From positions 3,968,001 to 4,032,000 of the forward strand of contig NZ_CP047318.1 in NCBI RefSeq assembly GCF_009857135.1: DNA of 64,000 bases, given 5' to 3'. The translations under genes were made by a program, and so were the position numbers. Source of the DNA: Streptomyces sp. HM190. Lineage in GTDB: Bacteria > Actinomycetota > Actinomycetes > Streptomycetales > Streptomycetaceae. Below, in pieces: positions 50,933 through 62,024 of the stretch. How positions within the stretch are numbered: the stretch's first letter is position 1; every line of letters begins with the position of its first letter. The notes below the pieces were generated by a model that did not search any database, was not told the DNA's origin, and saw only the letters and a list, made by a program, of their open reading frames with translations.

Positions 50933-51619
50933 TCAGCGGCGGCCGTACTCGATGACGCCCGGCCGCACCATCCGCCCGCGGTCACCGGGCTGCGCGTCCG
51001 GGGCGTCCTGGATCAGCGGCCAGTCGTAGGCCTCCTGAGGCTTCGGCAACGGCGTGAAGTCCTGCCGCTCGAAGCCCCGTTCCGGGCCCCGGCCGGCGAG
51101 GGTCTCGCGCAGCTGGCGCACCTCGCCGAGGTAGCCCTCCTGGTCGAGGTGCCGCTCGGTCCAGTCGCGCAGGATCGTCTCCTCGCTGTGGTCCACGGCG
51201 AAGGTGAGGACGGCGCGGCGCATCGCGTCGTCCCCGAACCGCTCGGCCTCGGCGAGGAGCCGGGCCCGGCCCCCCTGGTCGGTGCCCTGTGCCTCCTTCC
51301 ACGCGGCACGGAAGGCGTTCATCAGCACGGCCTTGTCGGCGGGGGTGGCGGTCTCGGCGATCCCGGCCCCGACGGGCACCAGGCTTTCGAGGTAGGCCAG
51401 GCGGGCGCGGCGGCGTTCGGTCAGCCGCTCGTACGCCTCGGTGACTTCCCTCACGTGCGTGTCGTACAGGGCGGTGACCTGCTGCGCCTTCCAGCGGGCG
51501 GACGCGTCGGCGTTGCCACGGATCGGGCCAGCCTTGTCCATGAACGTCTGCCTGGAGGTACGGGCGGCGAGATGGTCGGCGTCCTCGTTGGGGTGCGGCA
51601 GCGGGGCGGGGATGGCCAT
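50933..51619 (-). CDS. Uncharacterised helical element protein
   Basis: This is a 228-residue charged, helix-rich protein. The middle (ARWKAQQVTALYDTHVREVT, EAYERLTERRRARLAYLESL) is likely coiled coil. A globular section follows (DKAVLMNAFRAAWKEAQG, RRAVLTFAVDHSEETILRDW), and the end is Pro-rich (FTPLPKPQEAYDWPLIQDAP). Related proteins are carried by phages and integrative elements of Streptomyces with no assigned role. The ATG at 51619 has GGAC/CGCC rather than a clear ribosome site. Confidence 0.65.
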   Translation of the reverse strand: MAIPAPLPHPNEDADHLAARTSRQTFMDKAGPIRGNADASARWKAQQVTALYDTHVREVTEAYERLTERRRARLAYLESLVPVGAGIAETATPADKAVLMNAFRAAWKEAQGTDQGGRARLLAEAERFGDDAMRRAVLTFAVDHSEETILRDWTERHLDQEGYLGEVRQLRETLAGRGPERGFERQDFTPLPKPQEAYDWPLIQDAPDAQPGDRGRMVRPGVIEYGRR

Positions 51620-51621
51620 GG

Positions 51622-51760
51622 TCAGGCGTCCTTCCGGATCAGGTCGTGCAGGTCGAGATCGGTCGTGGGGGCGCTGACCATGCATTCGCCCATGCGCTTC
51701 GGGCCGTACGGGTCGTCGTCGTGCGTGATCGTGTGGGAGCCGCAGGTCAGCAGGCCCGCG
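51622..51760 (-). pseudogene. 3' remnant of a small element gene
   Basis: In-frame sequence reads LLTCGSHTITHDDDPYGPKR then MGECMVSAPTTDLDLHDLIR and a stop two codons before the start of the next gene. No start codon fits the domain-like part, and the frame further upstream runs antisense to the integrase. The 5' end was probably lost when this gene was joined to the integrase fragment. Confidence 0.45.
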
Positions 51761-52499
51761 CGCTGCTCGCGGCGGCTGCCGAGCGGCGCAACGGCGCCCG
51801 CTGGTCCGTTGCCCTCGCCGAGGGCCTGCGCCAAGGTGAGGCGCCAGCCTGCGCTGGAAGTACGTCGACCTGGACAACGGCGTCATGAAGGTCTGGTGGC
51901 AGCTCCAGAGGCTGACGTGGCAGCACGGCTGCGAGGACCCGCATGCCTGCGGGGAGAAGCACCACCGGAAGGCGTGCAAGGCCACCTGCGAGCGGCACTC
52001 GTAGCTGAAGAACGGGTGCCCCAAGCCGTGTCCGAAGGACTGCACGGCGCACGCCAAGGTGTACCCGGAGCCTACGGGCGGGGGCCTGGTCTTCCGGGAG
52101 CCGAAGGGGAAGAACAAGCGGCTCGCGCCCATCCCTCTCCCGCTGATTCCGCTGCTGAGGGCGCACCGCAAGGACCACCTGCGCGAGCGCCTGGCGGCCG
52201 GGGAACTGTGGGAGGAACACGACCTCGTGTTCTGCCAGGAGAACGGCCGGCCGATCGATCCCCGCATGGACTGGCAGGAGTTCAAGGACATCCTCGCCAC
52301 CGCGAGCCTGCGTGACGCCCGGGTGCACGACAACCGGCACACCGCGGGCACGCTGCTGATCGAGTCGGGTGTCTCGCCCCGGGTCGTGATGGAGATCCTC
52401 GGCCACAGCTCGATGCGGATGATGACGCGGTACACCCACGTCGCGTCCGTCCTCGCGAACGATGCGGCGAGGCGGATGGGGGACGCGCTTGGGGAGTGA
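51750..52499 (+). pseudogene. Tyrosine integrase, truncated and frameshifted
   Basis: The N-terminal domain is missing. The first part (LLAAAAERRNGARWSVALAE, GLRQGEA) switches frame near 51840 to LRWKYVDLDNGVMKVWWQLQ. A TAG interrupts it at about 52002. The catalytic C-terminus is open from 52059: HDNRHTAGTLLIESG, then VMEILGHSS and MMTRYTHV, which supply the HxxR histidine/arginine, the later histidine and the tyrosine nucleophile. It once integrated the element into tRNA-Thr, whose gene lies 85 bases away. It cannot make an intact enzyme now. Confidence 0.85.
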
Positions 52500-52582
52500 A
52501 CAAACGTTCTATCGCAACTAGCACTGCAACTAGGCGAGGAACAGAACAGCGGCTCCCCGGAGGAAACCGCTGGTCAGACACT

Positions 52583-52625
52583 GAGCCCCCTGTCGGATTC
52601 GAACCGACGACCTACGCATTACAAG
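52583..52625. repeat. Right attachment-site repeat within tRNA-Thr
   Basis: This is the 43-base sequence identical to 45002-45044. It contains the 3' half of the tRNA including the anticodon loop, so the element restored the gene on integration. Confidence 0.9.
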
Positions 52626-52657
52626 TGCGTTGCTCTGGCCAGCTGAGCTAAGGAGGC
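52584..52657 (-). tRNA. tRNA-Thr(TGT)
   Basis: The 74-base gene folds as a normal cloverleaf. The acceptor is GCCTCCT with AGGGGGC, the D stem GCTC/GAGC, and the anticodon stem ACGCA/TGCGT around CTTGTAA (anticodon TGT). The T arm is GTCGG-TTCGAAT-CCGAC. No CCA is encoded. It reads ACA threonine codons and is the integration site of the element to its left. Confidence 0.95.
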
Positions 52658-52794
52658 GTGGCCCCGCGCGGGGGCGCCCGTGCAGTGTACCCACGTCATG
52701 GGGTGGTCCCGTCGAAAATTTCCGCGAAGTTCACAGGGGTCGGGGTACTGACAGACCAGGTGAACGCCAGGTACCGTCCTGAGCCAGTCCCTCG

Positions 52795-52875
52795 CATGGA
52801 CTACACCACCGTGGAACCGTCCCCGGTGGCTCACCACCTTTACTCGGATCGTCCGGCACGTTCCTGCCGGTGAAG
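52795..52875 (+). ncRNA. Candidate msiK-motif leader RNA
   Basis: Upstream of msiK are two hairpins: GGTGG-ctca-CCACC near 52824-52837 and CCGGCA-cgttcc-TGCCGG at 52853-52870. The second ends just before the GAAGGGGG ribosome site. A conserved structured RNA called the msiK motif is catalogued at this position in Actinobacteria. I infer it is the same element but could not align it. Confidence 0.5.
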
Positions 52876-52889
52876 GGGGTCTACGACCC

Positions 52890-54026
<1,137 letters not shown>

Positions 54027-54082
54027 CCCGGACACGACCGTCCGCGAAACATCCGGCCCGGGATAAATCACCCAGGTTGACG

Positions 54083-54117
54083 AAAAGGGCCCCGCAGCCA
54101 GCCTGCGGGGCCCTTTT
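54083..54117 (+). terminator. Terminator hairpin after msiK
   Basis: AAAAGGGCCCCGCAG and its exact complement enclose a CCAGC loop, ending in a TTTT run, 57 bases past the msiK stop. It is among the strongest terminators in the window. Confidence 0.9.
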
Positions 54118-54244
54118 CCCTGCCTCCAACCACCCTGGCAAAACAGCTAATTTCGACTCTTGTGCGTCAACACGGCGCCAGGACGGCGGCGCTGCGGCGT
54201 CCCCCGTATCGGTGACCTAATGTCGCCATATCACTACCCCGCGC

Positions 54245-54250
54245 TACCCT
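54245..54250 (+). promoter_or_regulatory. -10 box, leaderless start of the hypothetical at 54258
   Basis: TACCCT precedes the GTG at 54258 by seven bases. Confidence 0.5.
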
Positions 54251-54257
54251 CACTCGC

Positions 54258-54722
54258 GTGAAGCACACCCACACCTACACCCAACGGACGCGCCGCGGCC
54301 GCGGCCCCGCCCGCCGGATCGGCCGCTCCCTCGCCCTCGTCCTGCCCGTCGTCCTGGTGCTCTCCGGCACCCTCGCGGTCACCAGCGTCAACTGGTCCGG
54401 GACCGACCCCTCCGAGTCGATCCTCGCCGCGTCGGACGTCTCCGCCCAGCGGACCTCCCCCCGCGCCAAGGCCCGCGCCCCGCACGAGCTGCTGCGCGAC
54501 AAGCTCCTCATGGAGCTCCAGGAGCAGAACCCCGGCGTCGCCCTCACCCACCTCCAGCAGGCCGTGAACGGCCGCCCGTCGCTGGCGAAGCACTGCACGT
54601 CCATCGCCCGCGCCCTGGGCCGCGCCGCGGTCCGCGCGTACGGCCCCACCCGGGCCCAGTCGTACGCCCGCCCCGTCTGCGACACCTCCTTCGCCACCGG
54701 AGTCGCGGCACTGCACGGCTGA
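54258..54722 (+). CDS. Hypothetical exported or membrane protein
   Basis: This 154-residue protein has a basic start (TRRGRGPARRIGR), one hydrophobic segment (SLALVLPVVLVLSGTLAVTS, about 24-43) that is a signal anchor or signal peptide, a helical centre (HELLRDKLLMELQEQN), and two cysteines (KHCTSIARAL, ARPVCDTSF) that may pair outside the cell. No family is recognised. It stands alone between msiK and the sugar nucleotidyltransferase. Confidence 0.6.
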   Translation: MKHTHTYTQRTRRGRGPARRIGRSLALVLPVVLVLSGTLAVTSVNWSGTDPSESILAASDVSAQRTSPRAKARAPHELLRDKLLMELQEQNPGVALTHLQQAVNGRPSLAKHCTSIARALGRAAVRAYGPTRAQSYARPVCDTSFATGVAALHG

Positions 54723-54910
54723 CGTCCCGCCCAAGGGCTCACAGGAACAGGGCTCACAGCAACACTGAGAGCCCCACGACACCACTGGGGCCCCGCGACG
54801 GGCCGCAGCACACACGGAGGGCCTCGCAGGACGCCCAGGGCGCTCGCACCCCCAGTCCGCCCCCCGATACCGATCACCCAGGGCCGTGCTCCCGCGAACG
54901 GGGCGCCACG

Positions 54911-54916
54911 TACAGT
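54911..54916 (+). promoter_or_regulatory. -10 box, leaderless start of the nucleotidyltransferase
   Basis: TACAGT is six bases before the ATG at 54923. Confidence 0.5.
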
Positions 54917-54922
54917 TCGGGC

Positions 54923-55654
54923 ATGACCGATCCGAACGCCGCGTCGCGCCCCGTTCAAGCCGTGGTCCTGGCAGGTGGCCAGGGCTCCCGGCTGCGCCCG
55001 TACACCGATGACCGGCCGAAGCCCATGGTCGAGATTCCGGGCACGGGCACCCCGATCATCGGCCATCAACTGACCTGGCTCGCCGAGGAGGGCGTCACCG
55101 ACGTCGTCGTCTCCTGCGGGCATCTCGCCGACGTCCTGCAGAACTGGCTGGACTCGGCCGACCTGCCCGTCCGCGTCACCACGGTCGTCGAGACAGAACC
55201 CCTGGGCCGCGGCGGGGGCCTCAAGTACGCGGCCGCGCACCTGCCGCACCCCGACCGGCCCTGGTACGCCACCAACGGCGACATCTGGACCCGCTTCTCG
55301 CTGCGCGACATGGCGGACTTCCACGCCGAGCGCGACGCCGTCGCCACGCTCGCCCTCGCCCGCCCCCGCATCCCCTGGGGCGCCGTCAAGACCGACGGCT
55401 TCGGCCGCGTCACCGACTTCATCGAGGCTCCGCCGACGACGTACGAGATCAACGCCGGCGTCTACGTCTTCTCCCCCGAGTTCGCGGGTCTCCTCCCGGA
55501 GCGCGGCGACCACGAACGCACCACCTTCCCCCGCCTCGCCCGGGAACGCCGCCTGGCCGGCTTCCCGATCCCCCAGGGCGCCTACTGGCGGGCGATCGAC
55601 ACCGCGAAGGACCTGACGGAAGCGGCGAGGGAACTGGCGACCCTGGGCCGCTAG
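54923..55654 (+). CDS. Sugar-1-phosphate nucleotidyltransferase
   Basis: This 243-residue NTP-transferase has the nucleotide loop VVLAGGQGSRLRPYTDDRPK near residue 13, PMVEIPG near 35, GLGRGGGLK-type TEPLGRGGGLKYAAAHL near 92, the metal aspartate in YATNGDIW near 117 and YEINAGVYVFSPE near 175. It is a single-domain ManC/GlmU-like enzyme without a left-handed helix, which would make an NDP-hexose; the base and sugar are unknown. It could supply glycogen, wall or secondary-metabolite sugars. The gap before it (54723-54910) shows no gene. Confidence 0.83.
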   Translation: MTDPNAASRPVQAVVLAGGQGSRLRPYTDDRPKPMVEIPGTGTPIIGHQLTWLAEEGVTDVVVSCGHLADVLQNWLDSADLPVRVTTVVETEPLGRGGGLKYAAAHLPHPDRPWYATNGDIWTRFSLRDMADFHAERDAVATLALARPRIPWGAVKTDGFGRVTDFIEAPPTTYEINAGVYVFSPEFAGLLPERGDHERTTFPRLARERRLAGFPIPQGAYWRAIDTAKDLTEAARELATLGR

Positions 55655-55680
55655 GACACCATCGAAGCCCAGCTCTCACG

Positions 55681-55720
55681 CCCGGGAGGCGCGGGGAACC
55701 GCGCGACCGGTCACTGCGGA
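55681..55720. repeat. Intergenic palindrome copy 6
   Basis: GGAGGCGCGGGGAACCGCGC and the following GACCGGTCACTGCGG are a short copy of the family after the nucleotidyltransferase gene. Confidence 0.65.
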
Positions 55721-55796
55721 CCGTACTCGCCGACGCACCCGGCACCCGCACCCGCACCGGCACCCCCGAGTCCGTCGGGTGCGCGAGCACACGGAA

Positions 55797-55832
55797 CGGG
55801 CCCCGCAGGGAATCCGATCCCTGCGGGGCCCG
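55797..55832. terminator. Bidirectional terminator between convergent genes
   Basis: CGGGCCCCGCAGGGA and its exact complement surround a six-base loop, 29 bases beyond the DoxX-family stop. Confidence 0.85.
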
Positions 55833-55861
55833 CCCTTCACCGCCTCGAAAGGCGGTGGAAC

Positions 55862-57544
55862 CTACCCGAGCAGCCCTCCGACCAGCCCCGGCTGCCCACC
55901 GGAGGAGCTGCCGCCGGAACCGCCGGTGGTGCCACCCGACCCTCCGGTCGTCCCGCCGGAGGCACCCGCACCACCGCTGGAGGTCGGGCCCGCGGTCGTC
56001 GGCGCCTGCTCGACCGGGGCGGACTGCTGCGGCGGAGCCTGACCCGCCGTGCCCTGCGTCTGGCTGGGCTGCCCGGTGGCCGCGCCCGCTTCCTGCGTGG
56101 CTTCCGGCGTCGTGGTGGCCCCCTGCGTGGGGCTCGCCGACGTCGCCCCGGCGCTCGGCGAGGTGGACGCGGAGGGGGTGCGCCGCTCCTTGCGGCCCTG
56201 GTCGGGCTCGCCGGGAAGCGGCGATCCGGGCAGTTCGTTGCGCGGCGCCTCCCCGGGACCGGGAACGACGATCCGGTCGGCGTCCCGCACCGCTCCGCCG
56301 AGCATCGACCCGACCAGCAGCGTGAGACCGACGACGATCGCGGCGACGAGGGCGCCCCGGCGCAGCACGTAGCGCCGCAGCTCCCAGATGTCGGCGCGCG
56401 GACCGAGCGTGCGCCAGGCACCGCCCGCGAGCCGCCCGTCGACCGAGTACACCGGGGCACCCGCGATGACCAGCGGGGACCAGGCGGCGAGGTAGATGAT
56501 GTCGGGCGTCTCGTAGACGGGGACGGTCTTCCAGCTGACGGTCACCAGCAGCGCGGCCGACAGCAGCACCCCGAACCCGGCGGCGACCCGCTGCCACAGG
56601 CCGAAGATCGTGAGAACGCCGACGATGACCTGGGCGAACGCGATGACCAGGCCGGAGCCGACCGGGTGTTCCAGCGCGAACTGCCGCAGCGGCTCGGCGA
56701 CCTCCCACGGGTGGAGCGTGTTCAGCCACTTCACCATGGAGCCGCGCTTGCCGCCGTCGAAGTAGTGCGGGTCGCAGAGCTTGCCCATGCCGGCGTAGAT
56801 GGAGATGAAGCCGAGGAAGACGCGCAGCGGCAGCAGCACCACGCCCAGGTTCATCCGCCGGCCGGGGTAATAGCCCTGCCGGACGGGCTCGTTGCCGGTG
56901 CGGCGCCGCGCCCTCCCGCCGTCCGGGTCGCCGTCGTCGTACCCGTCGGTGAAACGGTCGTCGGCGTAGTCGTCCCGGCCCGCGTATCCCGGCTCGTCGT
57001 ACGCGCTGCCGACCTGGCGCATGGCGGGCAGCAGCCGGGTGCCGTCGGGGGCGGCGTGGCCGCCGTGGGTGCGCTGGCTGCCGACGACGGGCGTCTCGAT
57101 CGTCTCCACCGTCAAGTCGGCGTCGTAGCGGCCGCTTTCGACGTCGAAACCGCCGGTGTCGGTCTCCGTGACACCGAGGCGCGGGATGACCTGGGTGGCG
57201 CCGGCTTCCCTGGCGGCCTGGAGGAGACGGTGGGCCCCGGTGTCGTCCGGCGCGGACTTCCCGCTCCAGACGACCGGGCGCCGACGCCCGGCGGCAGGCG
57301 CGCCGGCGCGCACCGCCGTGCCCACGGCGGGCATCCGCGCGGTGTCCTCGGTGGCGCTCAGGTGCCGTGCGATCCGCGGGGACGCCCGCGTGGAGGCGCC
57401 CAACTGCACGCGGAAACTCGCGTGGTTGACGATGACCTGCGCCGGATCGCTCGGCACCTTCACCATGCTCAGCGCGGGAGCGTCGTCGAATCCCGACGAG
57501 CGGTCCCCCGTGGGTGTGCGGGGTGTTCTGGTGTCCACACTCAT
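55862..57544 (-). CDS. DoxX-family membrane protein with long cytosolic N-terminus
   Basis: This 560-residue protein starts with about 230 hydrophilic, partly disordered residues, followed by DoxX-type helices (MNLGVVLLPLRVFLGFISIY, GSGLVIAFAQVIVGVLTIFG, AAGFGVLLSAALLVTVSWKT, about 245-400). A further helix (GALVAAIVVGLTLLVGSML) leads to a long extracellular Pro/Ser/Thr/Gly-rich tail ending in GG(T/S) repeats. DoxX proteins link to quinone or thiol redox balance in mycobacteria (membrane oxidoreductase complex); its role here is not known. The start at 57544 is the first ATG of the frame. Confidence 0.75.
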   Translation of the reverse strand: MSVDTRTPRTPTGDRSSGFDDAPALSMVKVPSDPAQVIVNHASFRVQLGASTRASPRIARHLSATEDTARMPAVGTAVRAGAPAAGRRRPVVWSGKSAPDDTGAHRLLQAAREAGATQVIPRLGVTETDTGGFDVESGRYDADLTVETIETPVVGSQRTHGGHAAPDGTRLLPAMRQVGSAYDEPGYAGRDDYADDRFTDGYDDGDPDGGRARRRTGNEPVRQGYYPGRRMNLGVVLLPLRVFLGFISIYAGMGKLCDPHYFDGGKRGSMVKWLNTLHPWEVAEPLRQFALEHPVGSGLVIAFAQVIVGVLTIFGLWQRVAAGFGVLLSAALLVTVSWKTVPVYETPDIIYLAAWSPLVIAGAPVYSVDGRLAGGAWRTLGPRADIWELRRYVLRRGALVAAIVVGLTLLVGSMLGGAVRDADRIVVPGPGEAPRNELPGSPLPGEPDQGRKERRTPSASTSPSAGATSASPTQGATTTPEATQEAGAATGQPSQTQGTAGQAPPQQSAPVEQAPTTAGPTSSGGAGASGGTTGGSGGTTGGSGGSSSGGQPGLVGGLLG

Positions 57545-57648
57545 CTAACCGAGTGACGTGTCGTTAGGACACTGCTTTGACCGCGCCGATCTGTCCGGAC
57601 CGCGTCAAGGCGATCGTGAACACCCCGAGCCCCCGGTCGGAGGCCCGG

Positions 57649-58590
57649 TCAGCCGCGGCGCCGAGCCGCCTCGTACAGCACAACTCCCGCCGCGACACCG
57701 GCGTTCAGGGACTCCGCGCCACCCGGCATCGGAATCCGCACCCGGAAGTCGCAGGTCTCCCCGACCAGCCGCGACAGGCCCTTGCCCTCGCTGCCGACGA
57801 CGATGACGACGGGCCCTTCCAGCGCCTCCAGCGCACCGACCTCGACCTCGCCGTCCGCGGCCAGACCGACCACGACGACACCGGCCTTCTTGTACGCCTC
57901 CAGCGCACGCGTCAGGTTGGTGGCGCGGGCGACGGGCGTACGGGCGGCCGTACCGGCGGATGTCTTCCACGCGCCGGCGGTCATCCCGGCCGCGCGCCGC
58001 TCCGGTACGACGACGCCGTGGCCGCCGAACGCGGAGACCGAGCGGACCACGGCACCGAGGTTGCGCGGGTCGGTCACCCCGTCGAGTGCGACGATCAGCG
58101 GGTCCTCGCCCTCGTCGAACGCGGCGGCGACCAGGTCCTCGGGGTGCGCGTACTCGTACGGCGGGACCTGCAGGACGAGGCCCTGGTGGTTGAGCCCGTT
58201 GGTCATCCGGTCCAGCTCGGGGCGGGGCGCCTCCATGAGGTGGATGCCGCCGCGCTCACCGGCGAGCTGGAGCGCCTCGCGCACCCGCTCGTCGTTGTCG
58301 ATGAACTGCTGGACGTAGAGCGTGGTGGCGGGCACGCCCTCACGCAGCGCCTCGACGACCGGGTTGCGGCCGACGACCATCTCCGAGGTGCCCCTGCCAC
58401 CGCGGCCACGCGCCACGGGACGGCGCGCCGTCTGCTTGGCCTTGGCGTTGGCGATGCGGTTCTTCTTGTGCCCCTTGCGCATCTCGGCGGGCGGCGTCGG
58501 GCCCCTGCCTTCCAGACCCTTGCGTCGCTGGCCGCCACTGCCGACCTGCGCGCCCTTCTTGCCGGACATGCGGCGGTTGTGAGCGGCCAT
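57649..58590 (-). CDS. rlmB: 23S rRNA G2251 2'-O-methyltransferase RlmB
   Basis: This 313-residue SpoU/TrmH-family enzyme has a basic N-terminal extension (1-65), the substrate-binding domain (MVVGRNPVVEALREGVPATT), then the knotted SPOUT domain. There VALDGVTDPRNLGAVVRSVS (motif 1), VVGSEGKGLSRLV (motif 2) and IPMPGGAESLNAGVAAGVVL (motif 3) bind SAM. It methylates G2251 of the 23S P-loop. Position behind cysS on the same strand (gap about 117 bases) is typical in actinobacteria. Confidence 0.93.
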   Translation of the reverse strand: MAAHNRRMSGKKGAQVGSGGQRRKGLEGRGPTPPAEMRKGHKKNRIANAKAKQTARRPVARGRGGRGTSEMVVGRNPVVEALREGVPATTLYVQQFIDNDERVREALQLAGERGGIHLMEAPRPELDRMTNGLNHQGLVLQVPPYEYAHPEDLVAAAFDEGEDPLIVALDGVTDPRNLGAVVRSVSAFGGHGVVVPERRAAGMTAGAWKTSAGTAARTPVARATNLTRALEAYKKAGVVVVGLAADGEVEVGALEALEGPVVIVVGSEGKGLSRLVGETCDFRVRIPMPGGAESLNAGVAAGVVLYEAARRRG

Positions 58591-58707
58591 GACCTACCTG
58601 TCTCCTGGAAGCTTTCGTACACGTGCGCGTGTACGTCGTTGAAGTCTCGTCCATGCAGTGTGCCGCCCGGAGGCCCGAGCGGCACAATCGATCAAGGTGA
58701 TCGCGGG

Positions 58708-60126
<1,419 letters not shown>

Positions 60127-60132
60127 GCCTCC

Positions 60133-60138
60133 AGGGTA
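60133..60138 (-). promoter_or_regulatory. -10 box, leaderless start of cysS
   Basis: TACCCT on the minus strand is followed by GGAGGC and the GTG start. The GGAGGC is too close to serve as a ribosome site, so a leaderless mRNA is likely. Confidence 0.5.
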
Positions 60139-60251
60139 GTGGGCGACCGCCGGTGCGCTGCGCCGATCCCGTCGAAGGGCCACGAATTCGTGACACGGGG
60201 CCGCGCCGCCGGTCCGGGCGCCTGGTGGCTCGGGGGCGCGTGTTCCGTCGG

Positions 60252-60376
60252 CGGGTGCGGGTGGTTCGTGATGTCTCGCGCAGTTCCCCGCGCCCTGGAG
60301 CGACGGGGCCTGCGGCCCACGCTCCCCGAAGCGCACGGGGCACAGCCCCGGCCGCCCCTCAGGGGCACGGGGCGGT
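60252..60376. repeat. Intergenic palindrome copy 7, extended form
   Basis: GCGGGTGCGGGTGGTTCGTG then CTCGCGCAGTTCCCCGCGCC matches the inverted orientation of the core. It is followed by CGGGGCCTGCGGCCCACGCT and GGCCGCCCCTCAGGGGCACG, a longer derivative. It fills most of the gap between cysS and ispF (60127-60483), in which no gene was found. Confidence 0.7.
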
Positions 60377-60483
60377 GACACCTGCGGCTCCGCCACGTGG
60401 GCGCGACCAGCGCCCCCGCACCCGCACCCGCCCATGCACCCGCACCCCCGAACCCGGCCGGCACCCCCGAACCCGGCCGCGCC

Positions 60484-60990
60484 TCAGACCCTCGCGACCA
60501 ACGCCGTGGCCACCGCCATCAGGCCCTCGCCGCGGCCGGGGAAGCCCAGCCCGTCCGTCGTCGCGCCGGAGACGGAGACCGGTGCTCCCACGACCTCCGA
60601 CAGCACCTTCTGCGCCTCGTCCCTCCGCTTGCCGATCTTCGGTCGCGGCCCGACGACCTGCACCGCCACGTTGCCGATCACGAACCCGGCGTCGCGGACG
60701 ATGCGCGCGGCCTCCGCGAGGAGCGTCACCCCGGACGCACCGGACCACTCGGGCCGGCCCGTGCCGAAGTGCAGGCCCAGGTCACCGAGGCCCGCCGCGG
60801 AGAACAGCGCGTTGCACGCGGCGTGCGCCACGACGTCCGCGTCGGAGTGCCCGGCGAGGCCCGGTCCCTCCCCCTCCCACTTCAGCCCGGCGCACCACAG
60901 CTCCCGGCCCTCCTCGAAGGCGTGGATGTCGGTGCCGATGCCGACCTGCGGCAGCACCACCGCGGGTGTCGCGTGCGTCTCAGAACCCAT
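60484..60990 (-). CDS. ispF: 2-C-methyl-D-erythritol 2,4-cyclodiphosphate synthase
   Basis: This 168-residue enzyme of the MEP isoprenoid pathway forms the cyclic diphosphate from CDP-ME-2-phosphate. Signature blocks are VGIGTDIHAFEEG near residue 16 (zinc Asp-x-His), GLAGHSDADVVAHA near 45, LGDLGLHFGTG near 68 and TTDGLGFPGRGEG near 143. It overlaps ispD by 11 bases and is translated from the same message. Confidence 0.95.
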   Translation of the reverse strand: MGSETHATPAVVLPQVGIGTDIHAFEEGRELWCAGLKWEGEGPGLAGHSDADVVAHAACNALFSAAGLGDLGLHFGTGRPEWSGASGVTLLAEAARIVRDAGFVIGNVAVQVVGPRPKIGKRRDEAQKVLSEVVGAPVSVSGATTDGLGFPGRGEGLMAVATALVARV

Positions 60991-61744
60991 CGTTGAGCCT
61001 CCTGCGAGCCAGGACCGCCTCGGCGAGGACCAGGTCGAGCGGGCGGGTCACCTTGAACGCCTCCTCGTGTCCGGGCACGACCACGACCGGCGCTCCGAGC
61101 CGTTCCACCATGCTCGCGTCGTCGGTGACCTCACCGGTGACCGTCTCGTGCGCCCGCACGAGGATCGCCCGGTCGAAGCCCTGCGGGGTCTGCACCGCCC
61201 TGAGCCGGGCCCGCTGCGGGGTGGCGACGACGCGCTCGGGCGTGCCCGGCTCGGCCGTGGGCTCGACCTCCTTGACCGTGTCGGCGAGGGGCAGCGCGGG
61301 CACCACGGCCGGCGCCCCGTCCCGTACGGCCTCGATGACGGCGTCGACCGTGTCGACCGGGACCAGCGGACGCGCCGCGTCGTGCACCAGCACGATGTCG
61401 TGGCCGGGGGGCAGCGCGTCGAGGCCGAGACGCACGGACTCCTGCCGTGACTCGCCGCCGGGCACGACCAGGAAGTCGGTCCGCTCGGGCAGCGCGTGCG
61501 CGTCGAGCAGGGACTTGACCTCGGCGGCCCCGTCGGGCGGCGCCACGACGACGACCAGGGAGACGGCGCGGGACGCGGCCATGGCCCGTACCGCGTGGAT
61601 GAGCATGGGGGTTCCGTTCAGCGCACGGAGTGCTTTGGGGGCGCCCGGACCGAGGCGTACACCCCGGCCGGCGGCCGGGATCACGGCTGCCGTACGGGCT
61701 CCCGCGCCGGTCCCGGAAGGCGAAGGACGCGAATCGTCAGACAT
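60980..61744 (-). CDS. ispD: 2-C-methyl-D-erythritol 4-phosphate cytidylyltransferase
   Basis: This 254-residue NTP-transferase of the MEP pathway has AVIPAAGRGVRLGPGAPKAL near residue 20, VPGGESRQESVRLGLDAL near 95, DIVLVHDAARPLV near 118 and RAVQTPQGFDRAIL near 185. It feeds the downstream IspF step and overlaps it. The carD gene lies 280 bases upstream on the same strand, and the space between (61745-62024) holds no gene. Confidence 0.95.
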   Translation of the reverse strand: MSDDSRPSPSGTGAGARTAAVIPAAGRGVRLGPGAPKALRALNGTPMLIHAVRAMAASRAVSLVVVVAPPDGAAEVKSLLDAHALPERTDFLVVPGGESRQESVRLGLDALPPGHDIVLVHDAARPLVPVDTVDAVIEAVRDGAPAVVPALPLADTVKEVEPTAEPGTPERVVATPQRARLRAVQTPQGFDRAILVRAHETVTGEVTDDASMVERLGAPVVVVPGHEEAFKVTRPLDLVLAEAVLARRRLNDGF

Positions 61745-62024
61745 CGGTTCCTGTCAGGTTTGTGTGCTCGGCCTACGTGGGTATGGCCACAGCGTGCCGG
61801 GCGCGACATCTTGACCGGACCCTTCCGTGACATCTGGTCGAGCCATCTGCCCGGGCCCGGCACGCCAAGTATCGGGGACCCGTCCCCTCGTAGGTCGTCC
61901 GGCGTCCGTGGCCTGGTACGAACATGCCGCAGCGCCCGGCGACAATACGTACGTCATCGGGCACCGCGGCATTTGCTGTGCTGCGTCGAGCGGCTGAGCG
62001 GGCTGGCTGCCTGCCTCAGTCAGT

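Larger units (their letters stand above)
45002..52625. mobile_element. Decayed integrative element in tRNA-Thr(TGT)
   Basis: A 7,581-base unit is bounded by perfect 43-base direct repeats. The right repeat belongs to an intact tRNA gene and a tyrosine-integrase remnant lies directly beside it, the standard arrangement of actinomycete integrative elements. Coding density inside is lower and reading frames are more broken than outside. No replication or TraB-type transfer gene remains, so it is probably immobile. The intergenic palindrome family common in the flanks is absent inside. Confidence 0.85.
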
